A stretch of 64,000 nt of DNA from Thalassospira lucentensis (GTDB lineage Bacteria; Pseudomonadota; Alphaproteobacteria; Rhodospirillales; Thalassospiraceae): contig NZ_JAATOV010000001.1 in NCBI RefSeq assembly GCF_011806425.1, positions 1,054,001 through 1,118,000 on the forward strand. The letters run 5' to 3'. Positions 43,998-53,413 of this stretch are shown here, piece by piece. Position numbers and translations under genes: made by a program. Within the stretch, counting starts at the first letter, position 1; every line of letters starts with the position of its first letter. The notes under the pieces are model-generated. The model worked only from the letters and a program-made list of their open reading frames with translations, did no database searches and was not told the DNA's origin.

Positions 43998-45701
43998 ATG
44001 TCGAAAAGTCTGATTTTAAAAGTGGCGCTTGTGACGATCGCTATTTTGATGGGGGGGATCATCTTGTTGGGTGCCCTGATCATGCAGCGGATCGATCAGC
44101 AGGTGGCCGACGATAGTCTGGCGTCGCAAAAACTAAATCTGCGTGTTGCTGCCCTTTTGCTGCAAGATGCAAATCCCGACTTCAAAATGCAAATCACCAA
44201 GGATGGCGAAACATCCAAGCTGGTAATGTCCGAAATTCCGGACTTAACATCGCATGAACTGATTGACCGGATTGGTACGGCGACCGGGCAAACGGCAACT
44301 GTGTTTGCTTATGTTCCCGCAGAACAAGATTTTATCCGGGTGTCGACCAACATCATCAAACCAGATGGCACGCGTGCGGTTGGCACGATGCTGGGGAAAG
44401 GCAGTGCGGCCTATGATCCGATCATGGCCGGCAAAACATTCCGCGGCGAAGCCCTTATTCTGGGAACGGAATATGTCACGCAATACAGCCCGATCATGAC
44501 GCCTGGCGGCGATATTTTGGGCATTTTGTATGTCGGCATCAAAAAAGCAGAAGTCGCCGCCGTTGCCGGTGCCATCGAAACCCGCATCGTGATTGTGGGT
44601 TTGATCGTTGCCATCGTGTCAGCGGTACTTTTGTTCGTGATGCTGCGTCTGCAGCTTGGCCCGCTTCGTGTATTGGGGCACACCATTTCGCGCTTCGTCG
44701 AACGTGACTTTAGCGAAGAAGTATCCTTTACCGAGCGCAAAGATGAAATCGGCCTGATTGCAAATGGGTTGGTGCGCTGGCGCGAAGCTGCCGAAAAAAT
44801 CGAGGAAGCCGAAGAAGCCCGTGTGATTGCTGAAAAACGCACTGTGGAAGAAGCCGTTGAACAGCGTAACCGTCTGGCGGTCGAGCTGGAGCAATCCATT
44901 GGTCAGATCGTCACATCGGTACGTGCGGCAACGGGCGGCATGTTGAAATCGACCGAAACGATGCGTCAGTCTGCCAATCATTCGGTCAATCAAAGCAGAA
45001 CGGTCTCAGAAGCAGCCAATGAGTCGGCCCGCAATGTTCAAACGGTGGCCTCGGCGACCGAAGAGCTTTCAGCATCGATCAGCCAGATTGGTGGCCAGAT
45101 GCAAGAATCAACGTCGATTGCGCAGGCCGCAGTAAGCGAAGCATCGCGGGCCAATGAAATGGTCGGTGGCCTTGCCGAAGCGGCCGAACGCATTGGCGAA
45201 GTGGTCAGTCTGATTAACGATATTGCATCACAGACCAACCTTTTGGCCCTGAATGCGACGATTGAGGCCGCCCGTGCTGGTGAAGCTGGCAAAGGGTTCG
45301 CCGTGGTTGCGCAAGAAGTCAAAAACCTTGCCAACCAGACGGCCAAGGCAACCGATGAAATTGCCCAGCAGATCGGGGCAATTCAGGATGAAACCAAGGT
45401 TACCGTGGATGCCATCGAGAAAGTCACCCAGACAATCTCGTCGATCAGCGAAATTGCCAACAGCATCGCGTCATCCGTGTCCGAGCAAAACGCGGCCGTG
45501 ACCGAAATTGCCAACAGTGCAACAAGCGCGTCGACGGGGTCGAACGAAGTTGTCGCCAACATGGATGAAATCCACGAAGCGGCCAGCAACAGCGGTGCTG
45601 CGGCGGGTGAACTTGATGTGACTGTTGCCGATCTTGCCAAACAGATCGATACCCTGCAGGACACAGTTTCAGAGTTTCTTGTCCATCTGCGTGCAGGCTA
45701 A
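43998..45701 (+). CDS. Methyl-accepting chemotaxis protein with periplasmic Cache-type sensor
   Basis: 567 residues. Membrane helix about 7-29, periplasmic single-Cache-like sensor about 30-190 (GTMLGKGSAAYDPIMAGKTFRGEALILGTEYVTQYSPI is a Cache_3-type stretch), second membrane helix about 195-217, HAMP region (RLQLGPLRVLGHTISRFVERDF), and a signalling coiled coil whose hairpin tip is LLALNATIEAARAGEAGKGFAVVAQEV. No C-terminal CheR pentapeptide. Ligand unknown; Cache_3 receptors often sense carboxylates. Monocistronic, ribosome site GTGAGAG. Confidence 0.93.
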   Translation: MSKSLILKVALVTIAILMGGIILLGALIMQRIDQQVADDSLASQKLNLRVAALLLQDANPDFKMQITKDGETSKLVMSEIPDLTSHELIDRIGTATGQTATVFAYVPAEQDFIRVSTNIIKPDGTRAVGTMLGKGSAAYDPIMAGKTFRGEALILGTEYVTQYSPIMTPGGDILGILYVGIKKAEVAAVAGAIETRIVIVGLIVAIVSAVLLFVMLRLQLGPLRVLGHTISRFVERDFSEEVSFTERKDEIGLIANGLVRWREAAEKIEEAEEARVIAEKRTVEEAVEQRNRLAVELEQSIGQIVTSVRAATGGMLKSTETMRQSANHSVNQSRTVSEAANESARNVQTVASATEELSASISQIGGQMQESTSIAQAAVSEASRANEMVGGLAEAAERIGEVVSLINDIASQTNLLALNATIEAARAGEAGKGFAVVAQEVKNLANQTAKATDEIAQQIGAIQDETKVTVDAIEKVTQTISSISEIANSIASSVSEQNAAVTEIANSATSASTGSNEVVANMDEIHEAASNSGAAAGELDVTVADLAKQIDTLQDTVSEFLVHLRAG

Positions 45702-45771
45702 TCAAAAATGTCGGGTGGGCCAAAAGTGACATGCTTTCGGCCTACCCGAATATCGAGTTAGCTGAAAATCC

Positions 45772-46497
45772 TCAGCCAAATATCCAATGCCACAGGAACG
45801 GAATGGTGATGGCGGTGGCCATGGTGTTAAGCCCCATCGCCAAGCCGGAAAATGCGCCCGCCGTTTCATTCACCTGAAACGCGCGTGCGGTGCCGATCCC
45901 ATGTGATGCAACCCCCATGGCAAAACCACGCGCCCGCCAGTCTTTTAACCGCGCCATGTTCATCACCATCGGGCCAAGCGTTGCACCGACAATACCCGTT
46001 GCGATCACACACACAGCCGTTAGGGCCGGCACACCGCCAATGTTTTCGGCAATGCCCATGGCGACCGGCGTGGTGACTGATTTCGGCGCCAAGGATGCCA
46101 ATGTTTCCGGGCTGGCGCCAAGCAGCCACGCCAATAGAACGGTGCTGGCACTGGCGACCAATGATCCGAACAATACGCCAAATACAATTACCGGCATCGC
46201 GCGTTTAAGTGTCTCGGTCTGACGAAACAGCGGCACGGCCAAGGCAACGGTTGCTGGACCCAGCAAGAAGTGCACGAACTGCGCCCCCTCAAAATAGGTG
46301 GCATAGGGCGTGTCGGTGACGTGCAAGACAAACGCGATCAGGGCAATCGCAATCACCACCGGATTACAGACTGGGTTACGGTTGCTTTTTTGATACAGCC
46401 AAAACCCAATGGCATAGGCCACCAGCGTGATCGTAAGGCCAGTCAACGGCTTGGTCGACAAATAGACCCAAAGCTGTGTGATATCGGTATCGATCAT
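45772..46497 (-). CDS. lrgB: LrgB/CidB-family membrane protein
   Basis: 241 residues, six or seven membrane segments. Family marks: LLGPATVALAVPLFRQ, LAPKSVTTPVAMGIAENIGGVPALTAVCVIATGIVGA, and SHGIGTARAFQ. LrgAB/CidAB pairs modulate murein-hydrolase activity or, in other bacteria, carry glycolate or pyruvate. Start overlaps the lrgA stop by four bases (ATGA), so the pair is translationally coupled. Confidence 0.94.
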   Translation of the reverse strand: MIDTDITQLWVYLSTKPLTGLTITLVAYAIGFWLYQKSNRNPVCNPVVIAIALIAFVLHVTDTPYATYFEGAQFVHFLLGPATVALAVPLFRQTETLKRAMPVIVFGVLFGSLVASASTVLLAWLLGASPETLASLAPKSVTTPVAMGIAENIGGVPALTAVCVIATGIVGATLGPMVMNMARLKDWRARGFAMGVASHGIGTARAFQVNETAGAFSGLAMGLNTMATAITIPFLWHWIFG

Positions 46498-46880
46498 GAT
46501 GCATCCGATCCGCTATCGGTGGCGGTCACGCCGGAACTTGACGTATGTTTGGGCAAAAGTTTGGACATCAGAACCGCCGTCAGAACGATGGTCAGCAAGG
46601 TCGACACGATCAACGCCGCGGCGATCGGCAGCCAGTCGCCTTTCAGGCGGTCAATCTGTGTCACAACGCCGACACCGGCAGGCACAAACAGCAATGAAAA
46701 ATGCATCAGCAAATTATCAGCCGCATCGGTCAGAACCTTGGGCGGCTTTCGACTGATGAGCAGGCCAAAGAACAGCAAAACAAGCCCGATCACCGGGCCG
46801 GGAACAGGCATGTCGAACAATTCGGATATGACTTCGCCAAATAATTGGCAAACAAGAATCAGGGCGAATGCGGCAATCAT
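46494..46880 (-). CDS. lrgA: LrgA/CidA-family membrane protein
   Basis: 128 residues from ATG 46880, chosen for GGGAGG seven bases upstream; the frame continues upstream without family sequence. Four membrane segments, with ILVCQLFGEVISELFDMPVPGPVIGLVLLF as the holin-like signature and LLFVPAGVGVVTQIDRLKGDWLPI in the loop. Forms the usual two-gene unit with lrgB. Confidence 0.92.
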   Translation of the reverse strand: MIAAFALILVCQLFGEVISELFDMPVPGPVIGLVLLFFGLLISRKPPKVLTDAADNLLMHFSLLFVPAGVGVVTQIDRLKGDWLPIAAALIVSTLLTIVLTAVLMSKLLPKHTSSSGVTATDSGSDAS

Positions 46881-46962
46881 TACTGGCCTCCCGATAGGTG
46901 CGGTTTGTTTCTGGTTTCTAAGCCTATGACATAATGGCATTCGGGGCCCTAGACTTTTACTA

Positions 46963-47001
46963 ATAACGAAAAACGCCCGTGCCAAACTGGCACAGGCGTT
47001 T
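46963..47001 (-). terminator. Intrinsic terminator (minus strand) after arsC-like gene
   Basis: AACGCCcGTGCCA / TGGCACaGGCGTT stem, three-base loop; reading minus it ends in GTTTTTCGTT. It ends the arsC-like/recX direction before lrgA. Confidence 0.8.
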
Positions 47002-47075
47002 GCTTTGGTCGGTTTTGGCATCGCGCTTGGCGGGCCAAAAGCCGTGTGTAACCGATGGTCGGTTACGCGATTTGA

Positions 47076-47411
47076 TTACAGAATATCGAGCACGTTTTCC
47101 GGCGGGCGGCCCAATGCTGCCTTGTGGCCATTGACCACAATCGGGCGTTCAATCGCACGCGGATGGGCGCAAAGGGCTTCGATCAATTCCTGTCCGCGCA
47201 GATCGGCGATGCCTTCTTCTTTGGCTTCTTTCTTGCGCAGGATGTCTTCGGGCTGCATGCCGAGCATATTGATCAGTTCAGCCAATTCTTGCGGAGTTGG
47301 TGGGGTATCAAGATAGAAAATCACATCGGGTGTGATGCCCTTTTCTTCGATTAAGGCCAATGTCTGGCGCGATTTCGAACAGCGCGGATTGTGGTAGATG
47401 CGGACCATCAT
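47076..47411 (-). CDS. ArsC-family (thioredoxin-fold) reductase
   Basis: 111 residues. N-terminal YHNPRCSKSRQTLALIEEKG holds the catalytic Cys of glutaredoxin-coupled arsenate reductases; DTPPTPQELAELINMLG, ILRKKE and HPRAIERPIVVNGHKAALGRPPENV complete the pattern (three Arg-type anion contacts appear present). It could be true ArsC or the related Spx/YffB-like group; the HPRAIERPIV block favours ArsC. No ars operon nearby. Confidence 0.9.
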   Translation of the reverse strand: MMVRIYHNPRCSKSRQTLALIEEKGITPDVIFYLDTPPTPQELAELINMLGMQPEDILRKKEAKEEGIADLRGQELIEALCAHPRAIERPIVVNGHKAALGRPPENVLDIL

Positions 47412-47499
47412 GTGTCTATTCTCCGTATCGCAGAAGGGGTTCCTAACGGCTTACCCTAGTGATAGCGGCCTTTGCGCCCATGATCAAATGTACTGGTGA

Positions 47500-48216
47500 T
47501 CAAATCCCATCAATCATCGATAGCAAATCAGCCAATTCATCTAAATCGCTATTGATGATACGGGTTGCGGTGTCATAGCCAAATCCCTGTCGGGCAAGGG
47601 CCGCCATATCCTTTTCGCGTTTTTCATCGCGGATATCAGGGCGGCGCCACGGGCCAAGACGACGGCGCCGGGCATAGGCCGCGGCAGCGGCAATGTTTGG
47701 ATCGGTGCCCCGTACTTCTTCATAGGCGGCCTGATCTGCTTCGGCCTTAAGTTCTTTAATGGCGTGATCAATCTGGTGCGATGCAATGCCGCGTGCCGAA
47801 AGGTCGGCGGCAATCACGCGGATTGCCTTGCCTTTGCGCAAAAGTGATCTGGCACGGCCCATGGCATAGGCATCATCATTGATAAAACCGGCTTTTTCAC
47901 AGGAGGCCAAAACCGACTTCATCCAGTTTTCGGCTTCTTCCGGATCGGTGCCATATTCGGCAACCGATAAGCGGATTTTCCCGCGCATCAGTTTTTCAAG
48001 CCGCGCACGCGAAGCGGCAAACCGTTCAAGATACCAGGTCGCGTAATTCATCAAATAATCGCGGGTGACACGGCGTGGGCGGTTGGGTTCACGCTGTTTG
48101 TTTTTGCCATTTTGCCGGTTTGACGTCGAAAAACGGGCGTTTCCGACAGACTTGTTTTCGTCGTCAGACGTGCGGTTTTCCGGGCTTTGGCGCTGCTTTT
48201 GTGTCATGTCGGCCAT
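47500..48216 (-). CDS. recX: Regulatory protein RecX
   Basis: Negative modulator of RecA filaments. 238 residues, longer than the typical ~150-180 because of a charged, low-complexity N-terminal tail (KQRQSPENRTSDDENKS...KNKQREPNRPRR, residues 1-50). The helical core has YATWYLERFAASRARLEKLMRGK, GFINDDAYAMGRARSLLRKGKAIRVIAADLSARGI, and the repeated three-helix modules. recA is not in the window. Tail role unknown. Confidence 0.88.
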   Translation of the reverse strand: MADMTQKQRQSPENRTSDDENKSVGNARFSTSNRQNGKNKQREPNRPRRVTRDYLMNYATWYLERFAASRARLEKLMRGKIRLSVAEYGTDPEEAENWMKSVLASCEKAGFINDDAYAMGRARSLLRKGKAIRVIAADLSARGIASHQIDHAIKELKAEADQAAYEEVRGTDPNIAAAAAYARRRRLGPWRRPDIRDEKREKDMAALARQGFGYDTATRIINSDLDELADLLSMIDGI

Positions 48217-48301
48217 AATGAATAAATACGCACCCTTGCAACTAGGGGCCTAGTCTCCTTATTTTACCGGCAATTGTCTGCATTTTTCCGAAGGAAATTC
48301 T

Positions 48302-49111
48302 ATGAAAGAGTCAGAGCAGCTTGCTCTTGCCCCCCGTCATATGGGCGCGGTGAACTGGCTTGGTCTTTGGACGCTGTATGCCAAGGAAGTGCGACGCTTC
48401 CTGAATGTGTATCTGCAAACCATTGCGGCCCCGGTCGTCACCAGCCTGTTGTTCCTTGCTGTGTTCCTGCTGGCCCTTGGCCGCGCGGTTGAAACGGTGA
48501 ATGGAATTGCGTTCGCAGCGTTTCTTGCGCCCGGCCTGGTCATGATGACCATGGCGCAGAACGCCTTTGCCAACACATCCAGTTCACTTACGATTTCAAA
48601 GGTACAGGGCAATATTGTCGATGTTTTGATGCCGCCATTGTCACCCGGTGAAATGGTGGCGGGCTTTGCCTTTGGTGCGGTCACGCGCGGCGTGATGGTG
48701 GGTGCGGTAACCGCAATTGCCATGGCATTCTTTGTCGACATCCAAATCCATAACTTTTGGGCGATCTTGTATTTCGGGGTGTCCGCATCCTTGATGCTCG
48801 CCCTTTTGGGGATTGCCGGGGGTGTCTGGGCCGAGAAGTTTGACCATATTGCCGTGGTGACAAACTTTGTCGTCACCCCGCTTTCGTTCTTGTCAGGCAC
48901 CTTTTACAGTGCGGAAAGCCTGCCCGAAGCCGGTCAGGTATTGGTGCACTTCAACCCGTTCTTTTACATGATCGACGGGTTCCGCTATGGCTTTACCGGG
49001 ATTTCGGATGGCACCATCATGACAGGCGTCGTTGTGTTGGCTGCGGTTAACGCGTTGCTGTGGTTGCTGTGCTATCGCATGATCAAAAGCGGTTACAAGC
49101 TTAAGGCGTAA
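48302..49111 (+). CDS. ABC-2 type transport permease
   Basis: 269 residues, six membrane segments. ABC-2 (NodJ/YadH-like) marks: WTLYAKEVRRFLNVYLQTIAAPVVTSLLFLAVF at the start, GLVMMTMAQNAFANTSSSLTISKVQGNIVDVLMPPLSPGE in the middle and NFVVTPLSFLSGTFYSAESLP. AAGGAA precedes ATG. Its ATP-binding partner is not adjacent (recX is upstream on the other strand, argD downstream), which is unusual. Substrate unknown. Confidence 0.93.
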   Translation: MKESEQLALAPRHMGAVNWLGLWTLYAKEVRRFLNVYLQTIAAPVVTSLLFLAVFLLALGRAVETVNGIAFAAFLAPGLVMMTMAQNAFANTSSSLTISKVQGNIVDVLMPPLSPGEMVAGFAFGAVTRGVMVGAVTAIAMAFFVDIQIHNFWAILYFGVSASLMLALLGIAGGVWAEKFDHIAVVTNFVVTPLSFLSGTFYSAESLPEAGQVLVHFNPFFYMIDGFRYGFTGISDGTIMTGVVVLAAVNALLWLLCYRMIKSGYKLKA

Positions 49112-49148
49112 CCCGCCCGCCAGACATTTGGCGCAAAATCAGGTTTAT

Positions 49149-49187
49149 GGGCAGCATCAAAATGCAGATGCTGCCCATTTGCATTTT
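49149..49187 (+). terminator. Intrinsic terminator after ABC-2 permease
   Basis: Perfect 10-pair stem GGGCAGCATC / GATGCTGCCC, 8-base loop, then ATTTGCATTTTTG. Confidence 0.75.
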
Positions 49188-49325
49188 TGCAGTGCGGTTC
49201 TAAGTGGTTTTGCGTCGTTGACAGGGGGTAGGAAACTCTTGATACTCCTCGGCTTCGCGGTATTCTGCCGACATTGACCAAATGGTCAGGAACCAAGTTT
49301 TTACCCTAATTCGAGGAATGAAAAA

Positions 49326-50498
49326 GTGATTACTCCCGTCATGCCGACCTACGCGCGGGCCAATTTGGCCTTTGAGAAAGGTGATGGACCTTATCTCGTG
49401 GCGCAGGACGGCCGACGATTCCTCGATTTCGGGTCTGGCATTGCGGTGAATACCCTTGGCCATTCGCACCCGCACCTTGTCAAAGAACTGACCGAACAGG
49501 TGAGTAAGCTTTGGCATACGTCGAACTTGTATCAAATGCCCGGTCAGCAAAAACTGGCCGAACGTTTGGTCGCCAATAGCTTTGCCGATACGGTTTTCTT
49601 CTGTAATTCCGGTGCTGAAGCCAACGAAGCGGGCATTAAGATGCTGCGTCGGTATCAGCATGTGTCAGGGCACCCGGAAAAGAACCGGATCTTGGTCGCG
49701 ACCAATGCGTTCCATGGCCGGACCTTGGGCACGCTAACCGCCGGATACAGTGAAAAATATCGCGAGGGCTTTGGCCCGATGCCAGACGGTTTTGATCGGG
49801 TCGCATTTGGCAATATGAATGAATTGCGCGATGCGATTACCGAAAATACCGGTGGCATTTTGCTTGAACCCATTCAGGGGGAAGGCGGTATTTGCAAGGC
49901 CCCGGACGGATACCTTGAAGGGGTGCGTAAGGCCGCTGACGAGTTCGGTTTGCTTGTGATGTTTGACGAAGTTCAAACCGGCATTGGCCGTACCGGCAAG
50001 CTGTTCTGTTATGAATGGTCCGACATGCAGCCCGATATCGTGTCCTCTGCCAAGGGGCTTGGCGGTGGGTTCCCCATCGGCGCACTTTTGGCAAATGAAA
50101 AGGCCGCTGCAGCCTTTACGCCGGGCATGCACGGGACGACCTTTGGCGGTAATCAGCTGGCAACAGCAGCCGCCAATGCGGTTCTCGACGAAGTTCTGAA
50201 ACCCGGTTTTATGGACAATGTTGTCGCCATGAGCGGTTTGCTCCGCGATGGACTTGATGCGATTGCCCGCAAACATCCGGGCTTCATTGATGAAGTGCGT
50301 GGCATGGGCCTGCTTTTGGGCATGAAAATGGTGCCAACCAATGGGGATGTTGTCGCAAAGCTGCGTGAATTGAACCTTTTGACGGTTCCGGCGGGCGATA
50401 ATGTCGTGCGTCTTTTGCCGCCGCTTAACATCACCAAAACCCATGTTGACGAGGCGCTTGCAGCAATTGATGCCGCGGCCGCCGCTTTTGCGCAGTAA
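49326..50498 (+). CDS. argD: Acetylornithine aminotransferase
   Basis: PLP enzyme of arginine synthesis (also serves succinyldiaminopimelate in some bacteria). 390 residues. DFGSGIAVNTLGHSHP, FFCNSGAEANEAGIKMLRRYQ, FHGRTLGTL, GILLEPIQGEGG, VMFDEVQTGIGRTGKLF and the PLP-lysine in SSAKGLGGGFPIGALL are all present. GTG start with GAGGA seven bases upstream. Followed after 25 bases by argF and then hslO, a conserved alphaproteobacterial group. Confidence 0.96.
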   Translation: MITPVMPTYARANLAFEKGDGPYLVAQDGRRFLDFGSGIAVNTLGHSHPHLVKELTEQVSKLWHTSNLYQMPGQQKLAERLVANSFADTVFFCNSGAEANEAGIKMLRRYQHVSGHPEKNRILVATNAFHGRTLGTLTAGYSEKYREGFGPMPDGFDRVAFGNMNELRDAITENTGGILLEPIQGEGGICKAPDGYLEGVRKAADEFGLLVMFDEVQTGIGRTGKLFCYEWSDMQPDIVSSAKGLGGGFPIGALLANEKAAAAFTPGMHGTTFGGNQLATAAANAVLDEVLKPGFMDNVVAMSGLLRDGLDAIARKHPGFIDEVRGMGLLLGMKMVPTNGDVVAKLRELNLLTVPAGDNVVRLLPPLNITKTHVDEALAAIDAAAAAFAQ

Positions 50499-50523
50499 TG
50501 GCGTGCAGTAAGGAAATTGATCT

Positions 50524-51441
50524 ATGACTGATATTCGCCACTTTCTTGATCTTGACGTTCTGCCATCAGAAACGCTCAGCGATATTCTTGCCCTTGGGGA
50601 TTCCGAAAAAGCCGGCAAAGCGCCGTTTGGCGATAAGCCGCTTGCCGGAAAAACCTTGGCCCTGATTTTTGAAAAACCCTCGACGCGTACCCGTGTATCC
50701 TTTGAAGTTGGCATGCGTCAGCTTGGCGGGGATGTTGTTGTGCTTGATGCCGACAGCAGCCAGCTTGGCCGCGGTGAAACCATTGCCGATACGGCGCGCG
50801 TTTTGTCGCGTTTTGTTGATGCGATCATGATCCGCACCACCGATGAGTCGAAATTGCACGAAATGGCAAAATACGCCACGGTGCCGGTGATTAACGGTCT
50901 GACTGATCAAAGCCATCCGTGCCAGATCATGGCTGACCTGATGACGGTCAAAGAACATAAAGGCCGTCTTGACGGGCTTAAGTTCGCGTGGGTTGGCGAT
51001 GGCAACAACGTTTTGACATCCTTTGTTCATGCGGCAACTAAATTTGGTTTCGCGCTTGATATGGCATGCCCGGTCGGATATCGCCCGCAGCAGGGATTGA
51101 TCGAAGCTGCGAATTCTGACGGTGCCAACGTGCGTTTGACCGACCTTGATAACGCACTTGCTGATGCAGATGTGGTTGTGACCGATTGCTGGGTTTCGAT
51201 GGGGGACAAGGATTACGATGCCCGTATGGAAGCGTTGGCACCTTATCAGATCAACAGCAAAACCATGGGCCAGGCCAAGGATGATGCGATTTTCATGCAT
51301 TGCCTGCCGGCACACCGTAATGAAGAAGTCACCGACGAGGTGATTGACGGGCCGCAATCAGTTGTCTTTGACGAGGCGGAAAACCGACTGCATGCGCAGA
51401 AGGGTGTTCTGCTATACTGCTTTAACGGCTTGCCATCTTGA
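50524..51441 (+). CDS. argF: Ornithine carbamoyltransferase
   Basis: Makes citrulline from ornithine and carbamoyl phosphate. 305 residues. Carbamoyl phosphate loop [51 protein letters not shown] and [11 protein letters not shown] (catalytic Cys) are intact. ATG at 50524 with AAGGAAAT upstream. Co-transcribed with argD. Confidence 0.97.
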   Translation: MTDIRHFLDLDVLPSETLSDILALGDSEKAGKAPFGDKPLAGKTLALIFEKPSTRTRVSFEVGMRQLGGDVVVLDADSSQLGRGETIADTARVLSRFVDAIMIRTTDESKLHEMAKYATVPVINGLTDQSHPCQIMADLMTVKEHKGRLDGLKFAWVGDGNNVLTSFVHAATKFGFALDMACPVGYRPQQGLIEAANSDGANVRLTDLDNALADADVVVTDCWVSMGDKDYDARMEALAPYQINSKTMGQAKDDAIFMHCLPAHRNEEVTDEVIDGPQSVVFDEAENRLHAQKGVLLYCFNGLPS

Positions 51442-51469
51442 TATTGCGGCCTAAATAGGACGGTATCAG

Positions 51470-51497
51470 AAGGGGTGGCTTTGGCCGCCCCTTTGTT
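51470..51497 (+). terminator. Intrinsic terminator after argF
   Basis: AAGGGGTGGC / GCCGCCCCTT stem (one G-U), four-base loop, then TGTT. The T-tract is short, so some read-through to hslO is possible. Confidence 0.6.
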
Positions 51498-51585
51498 ATG
51501 ATATGGTATTTGGCGCTTGATGAAAGCGTCTCGACAAGAATGGGTCGGCCTTGTTATACGGCCCAAAACAACATCGGAAGCCAAC

Positions 51586-52545
51586 ATGCAGATCGCTGTC
51601 GATTTTTGCCAGCCCTTTACGCTGGACCATTCCAACATTCGCGGCCGCTTTACGCGCCTTGGCCCATTGGTGCAGACCATCATTGGTCAGCATAGCTATC
51701 CGCCGCTTGCCAACCATTTGTTGGCTGAGCTGATCGGGCTTGCGGTGCTGTTGTCTTCGTCGCTGAAATATGACGGGCTTTTCACCCTTCAGACATCATC
51801 GGATGGACCGATCAGCATGCTGGTGGTCGATGTCGATAGCGAGGGCAATGTGCGCGCGTGTCTGCGTGTGGATGAAGACCGCCTCAATACGCTGATCGCC
51901 GCCGAAGAAGGTGGCGAAGAAGCCCTGCGCGGACAGGTTCTTAAACTGATGGGCAACGGGCATATTGCCTTTACCGTCGATCAGGGTGATGAGCATGAAC
52001 GCTATCAGGGGATTGTATCGCTTGAAGGCAAAACCCTTGCTGAATGTGCGGAAGCCTATTTCAAACAGTCCGAGCAGCTTGAAAGCAGCTTCAAGATTGA
52101 AGTCCACAGCGGTGAAACGGTTGCCGATTGGTGGGTTGGTGCGTTGTTCCTGCAACGTTTGCCGGTCAGTGCATCGGGCGATGCCGCAACCCCGGAAGAA
52201 GCCGAAAAGGTTGCAGAAGACTGGAACCGCGCGACCATTTTGATGAACAGCGCGACCGCAAACGAAGTTATCGACATCTCGCTGTCTGCACACGATCTGA
52301 TTTGGCGTCTGTTCCACGATGAAGAGCCGCGTGTATATGAACAGGCTAATTTGCAGTTCAAATGCCGTTGCTCGCGCCAGAAAATCGAAGGCGCGCTTGT
52401 GACCTATCCGCTCGATGAATTGCTGTCGATGCGCGAAGACGCCACGGGCGAAGTCGCCGTATCGTGCCAGTTCTGCAACACGCGCTATGCCTTTAACGAA
52501 GCAGACCTTCGCACGCTTAAGGCCGATGAAAGCCAAGCTTCTTAA
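51586..52545 (+). CDS. hslO: Redox-activated chaperone Hsp33
   Basis: Holdase switched on by oxidation of zinc-binding cysteines. 319 residues from ATG 51586 (CGGAAG upstream; the open frame before it lacks family sequence). N-terminal FCQPFTLDHSNIRGRFTRLG, then GLFTLQTSSDGPISMLVVD, and the C-terminal redox switch CRC...CQFC (about 31 residues apart). Alphaproteobacterial arrangement argD-argF-hslO. Confidence 0.95.
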   Translation: MQIAVDFCQPFTLDHSNIRGRFTRLGPLVQTIIGQHSYPPLANHLLAELIGLAVLLSSSLKYDGLFTLQTSSDGPISMLVVDVDSEGNVRACLRVDEDRLNTLIAAEEGGEEALRGQVLKLMGNGHIAFTVDQGDEHERYQGIVSLEGKTLAECAEAYFKQSEQLESSFKIEVHSGETVADWWVGALFLQRLPVSASGDAATPEEAEKVAEDWNRATILMNSATANEVIDISLSAHDLIWRLFHDEEPRVYEQANLQFKCRCSRQKIEGALVTYPLDELLSMREDATGEVAVSCQFCNTRYAFNEADLRTLKADESQAS

Positions 52546-52608
52546 GGTATCGCAGGGCTTTAGGTGGGTAAATGTGACCTCGTCATAGCCTTGCCTTAAT
52601 CCTCACGC

Positions 52609-52650
52609 AACGTCACCGTGGAACACCAGATCCATGGTGACGTTTTTGTT
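52609..52650 (+). terminator. Intrinsic terminator after hslO
   Basis: AACGTCACCgTGG / CCAtGGTGACGTT stem, 10-base loop, then TTTGTTTG. Confidence 0.8.
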
Positions 52651-52681
52651 TGTGATTTGAATGACGAGGGAGTTTGATTTC

Positions 52682-53278
52682 ATGAAGGTATTGTCCATCA
52701 ATGGCATGCGTGCAGCCTTTGCCGGTGTAATGGTTGCGCTGCTGGCGGCTTGCACCAGCACGCCGGTGGCAAATTACCCGGATGTCACTTGGCGTCATCT
52801 TGACCCGATTGTGTTTTCTGCGGGCCCGGTTGAAAAAGTCGCAGCATGGGAATCAAAGGTCAAAGGATCACTGGCAAGCAGCTTGCCGTTTAGTATCGGC
52901 AAAATGGCAATGAACTGGCCTGATGACCGCATCCAGACGGCAGGTACCAGCGATATGCTGCGGTATTCGGTCACAGAAGCCTCAATCACGTCAAACCCGC
53001 TTAAAACCACCGGCGGGATCAAAGGTGCCTTCACCGATGATCAGTCAGAACGCATTGATCTGAAAGTTGCCGCCAAACTCGAACTTCTTGATGCCAACGG
53101 TGTTCAGAAGGGCGAAGTACAGGCCATGGCGGAACGGTCCCATACCCTTTCAGAATCAATGTCAGTCGCAGAGCGTGAAAAAGTCATCTATGACGAAACA
53201 GCTGTCGTGCTGATGGATTTGGACCGCGAACTTGAACGTCAGATCAACGCCAATCTTAGTCGTTTTCTGGTGCGTTAA
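52682..53278 (+). CDS. Putative lipoprotein, function unknown
   Basis: 198 residues from ATG 52682 (GAGGGAG upstream). Signal with lipobox LLAAC (Cys24), so probably a lipid-anchored envelope protein. The mature part ANYPDVTWRHLDPIVFSAGPVEKV...DLKVAAKLELLDANGVQKGEVQAMAERSHTLSESMSVAEREKVIYDE looks like one compact alpha/beta domain; family not recognised. Monocistronic, between two terminators. Confidence 0.85.
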   Translation: MKVLSINGMRAAFAGVMVALLAACTSTPVANYPDVTWRHLDPIVFSAGPVEKVAAWESKVKGSLASSLPFSIGKMAMNWPDDRIQTAGTSDMLRYSVTEASITSNPLKTTGGIKGAFTDDQSERIDLKVAAKLELLDANGVQKGEVQAMAERSHTLSESMSVAEREKVIYDETAVVLMDLDRELERQINANLSRFLVR

Positions 53279-53329
53279 TCAGACGGCTAAAATCGGCTGA
53301 ATTGACCAAAAATTGGCAATGTAATGCCC

Positions 53330-53365
53330 GAAAAAAGCCCGGCAGAATTACTGCCGGGCTTTCTG
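53330..53365. terminator. Bidirectional intrinsic terminator
   Basis: Perfect 12-pair stem AAAGCCCGGCAG / CTGCCGGGCTTT with a five-base loop, A-run on the left and T-rich right side, between the lipoprotein and the convergent hydrolase gene. Confidence 0.9.
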
Positions 53366-53413
53366 TTTATGTGGTGATTTACGCCATGGCGCCGACGCGC
53401 GGGCAAACCGTGC

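Noticed and set aside
45711..45749. 11-base near-perfect inverted repeat between chemoreceptor and lrgB
   Set aside because: Long loop and no T-run on either strand; could be a weak convergent terminator but not supportable.
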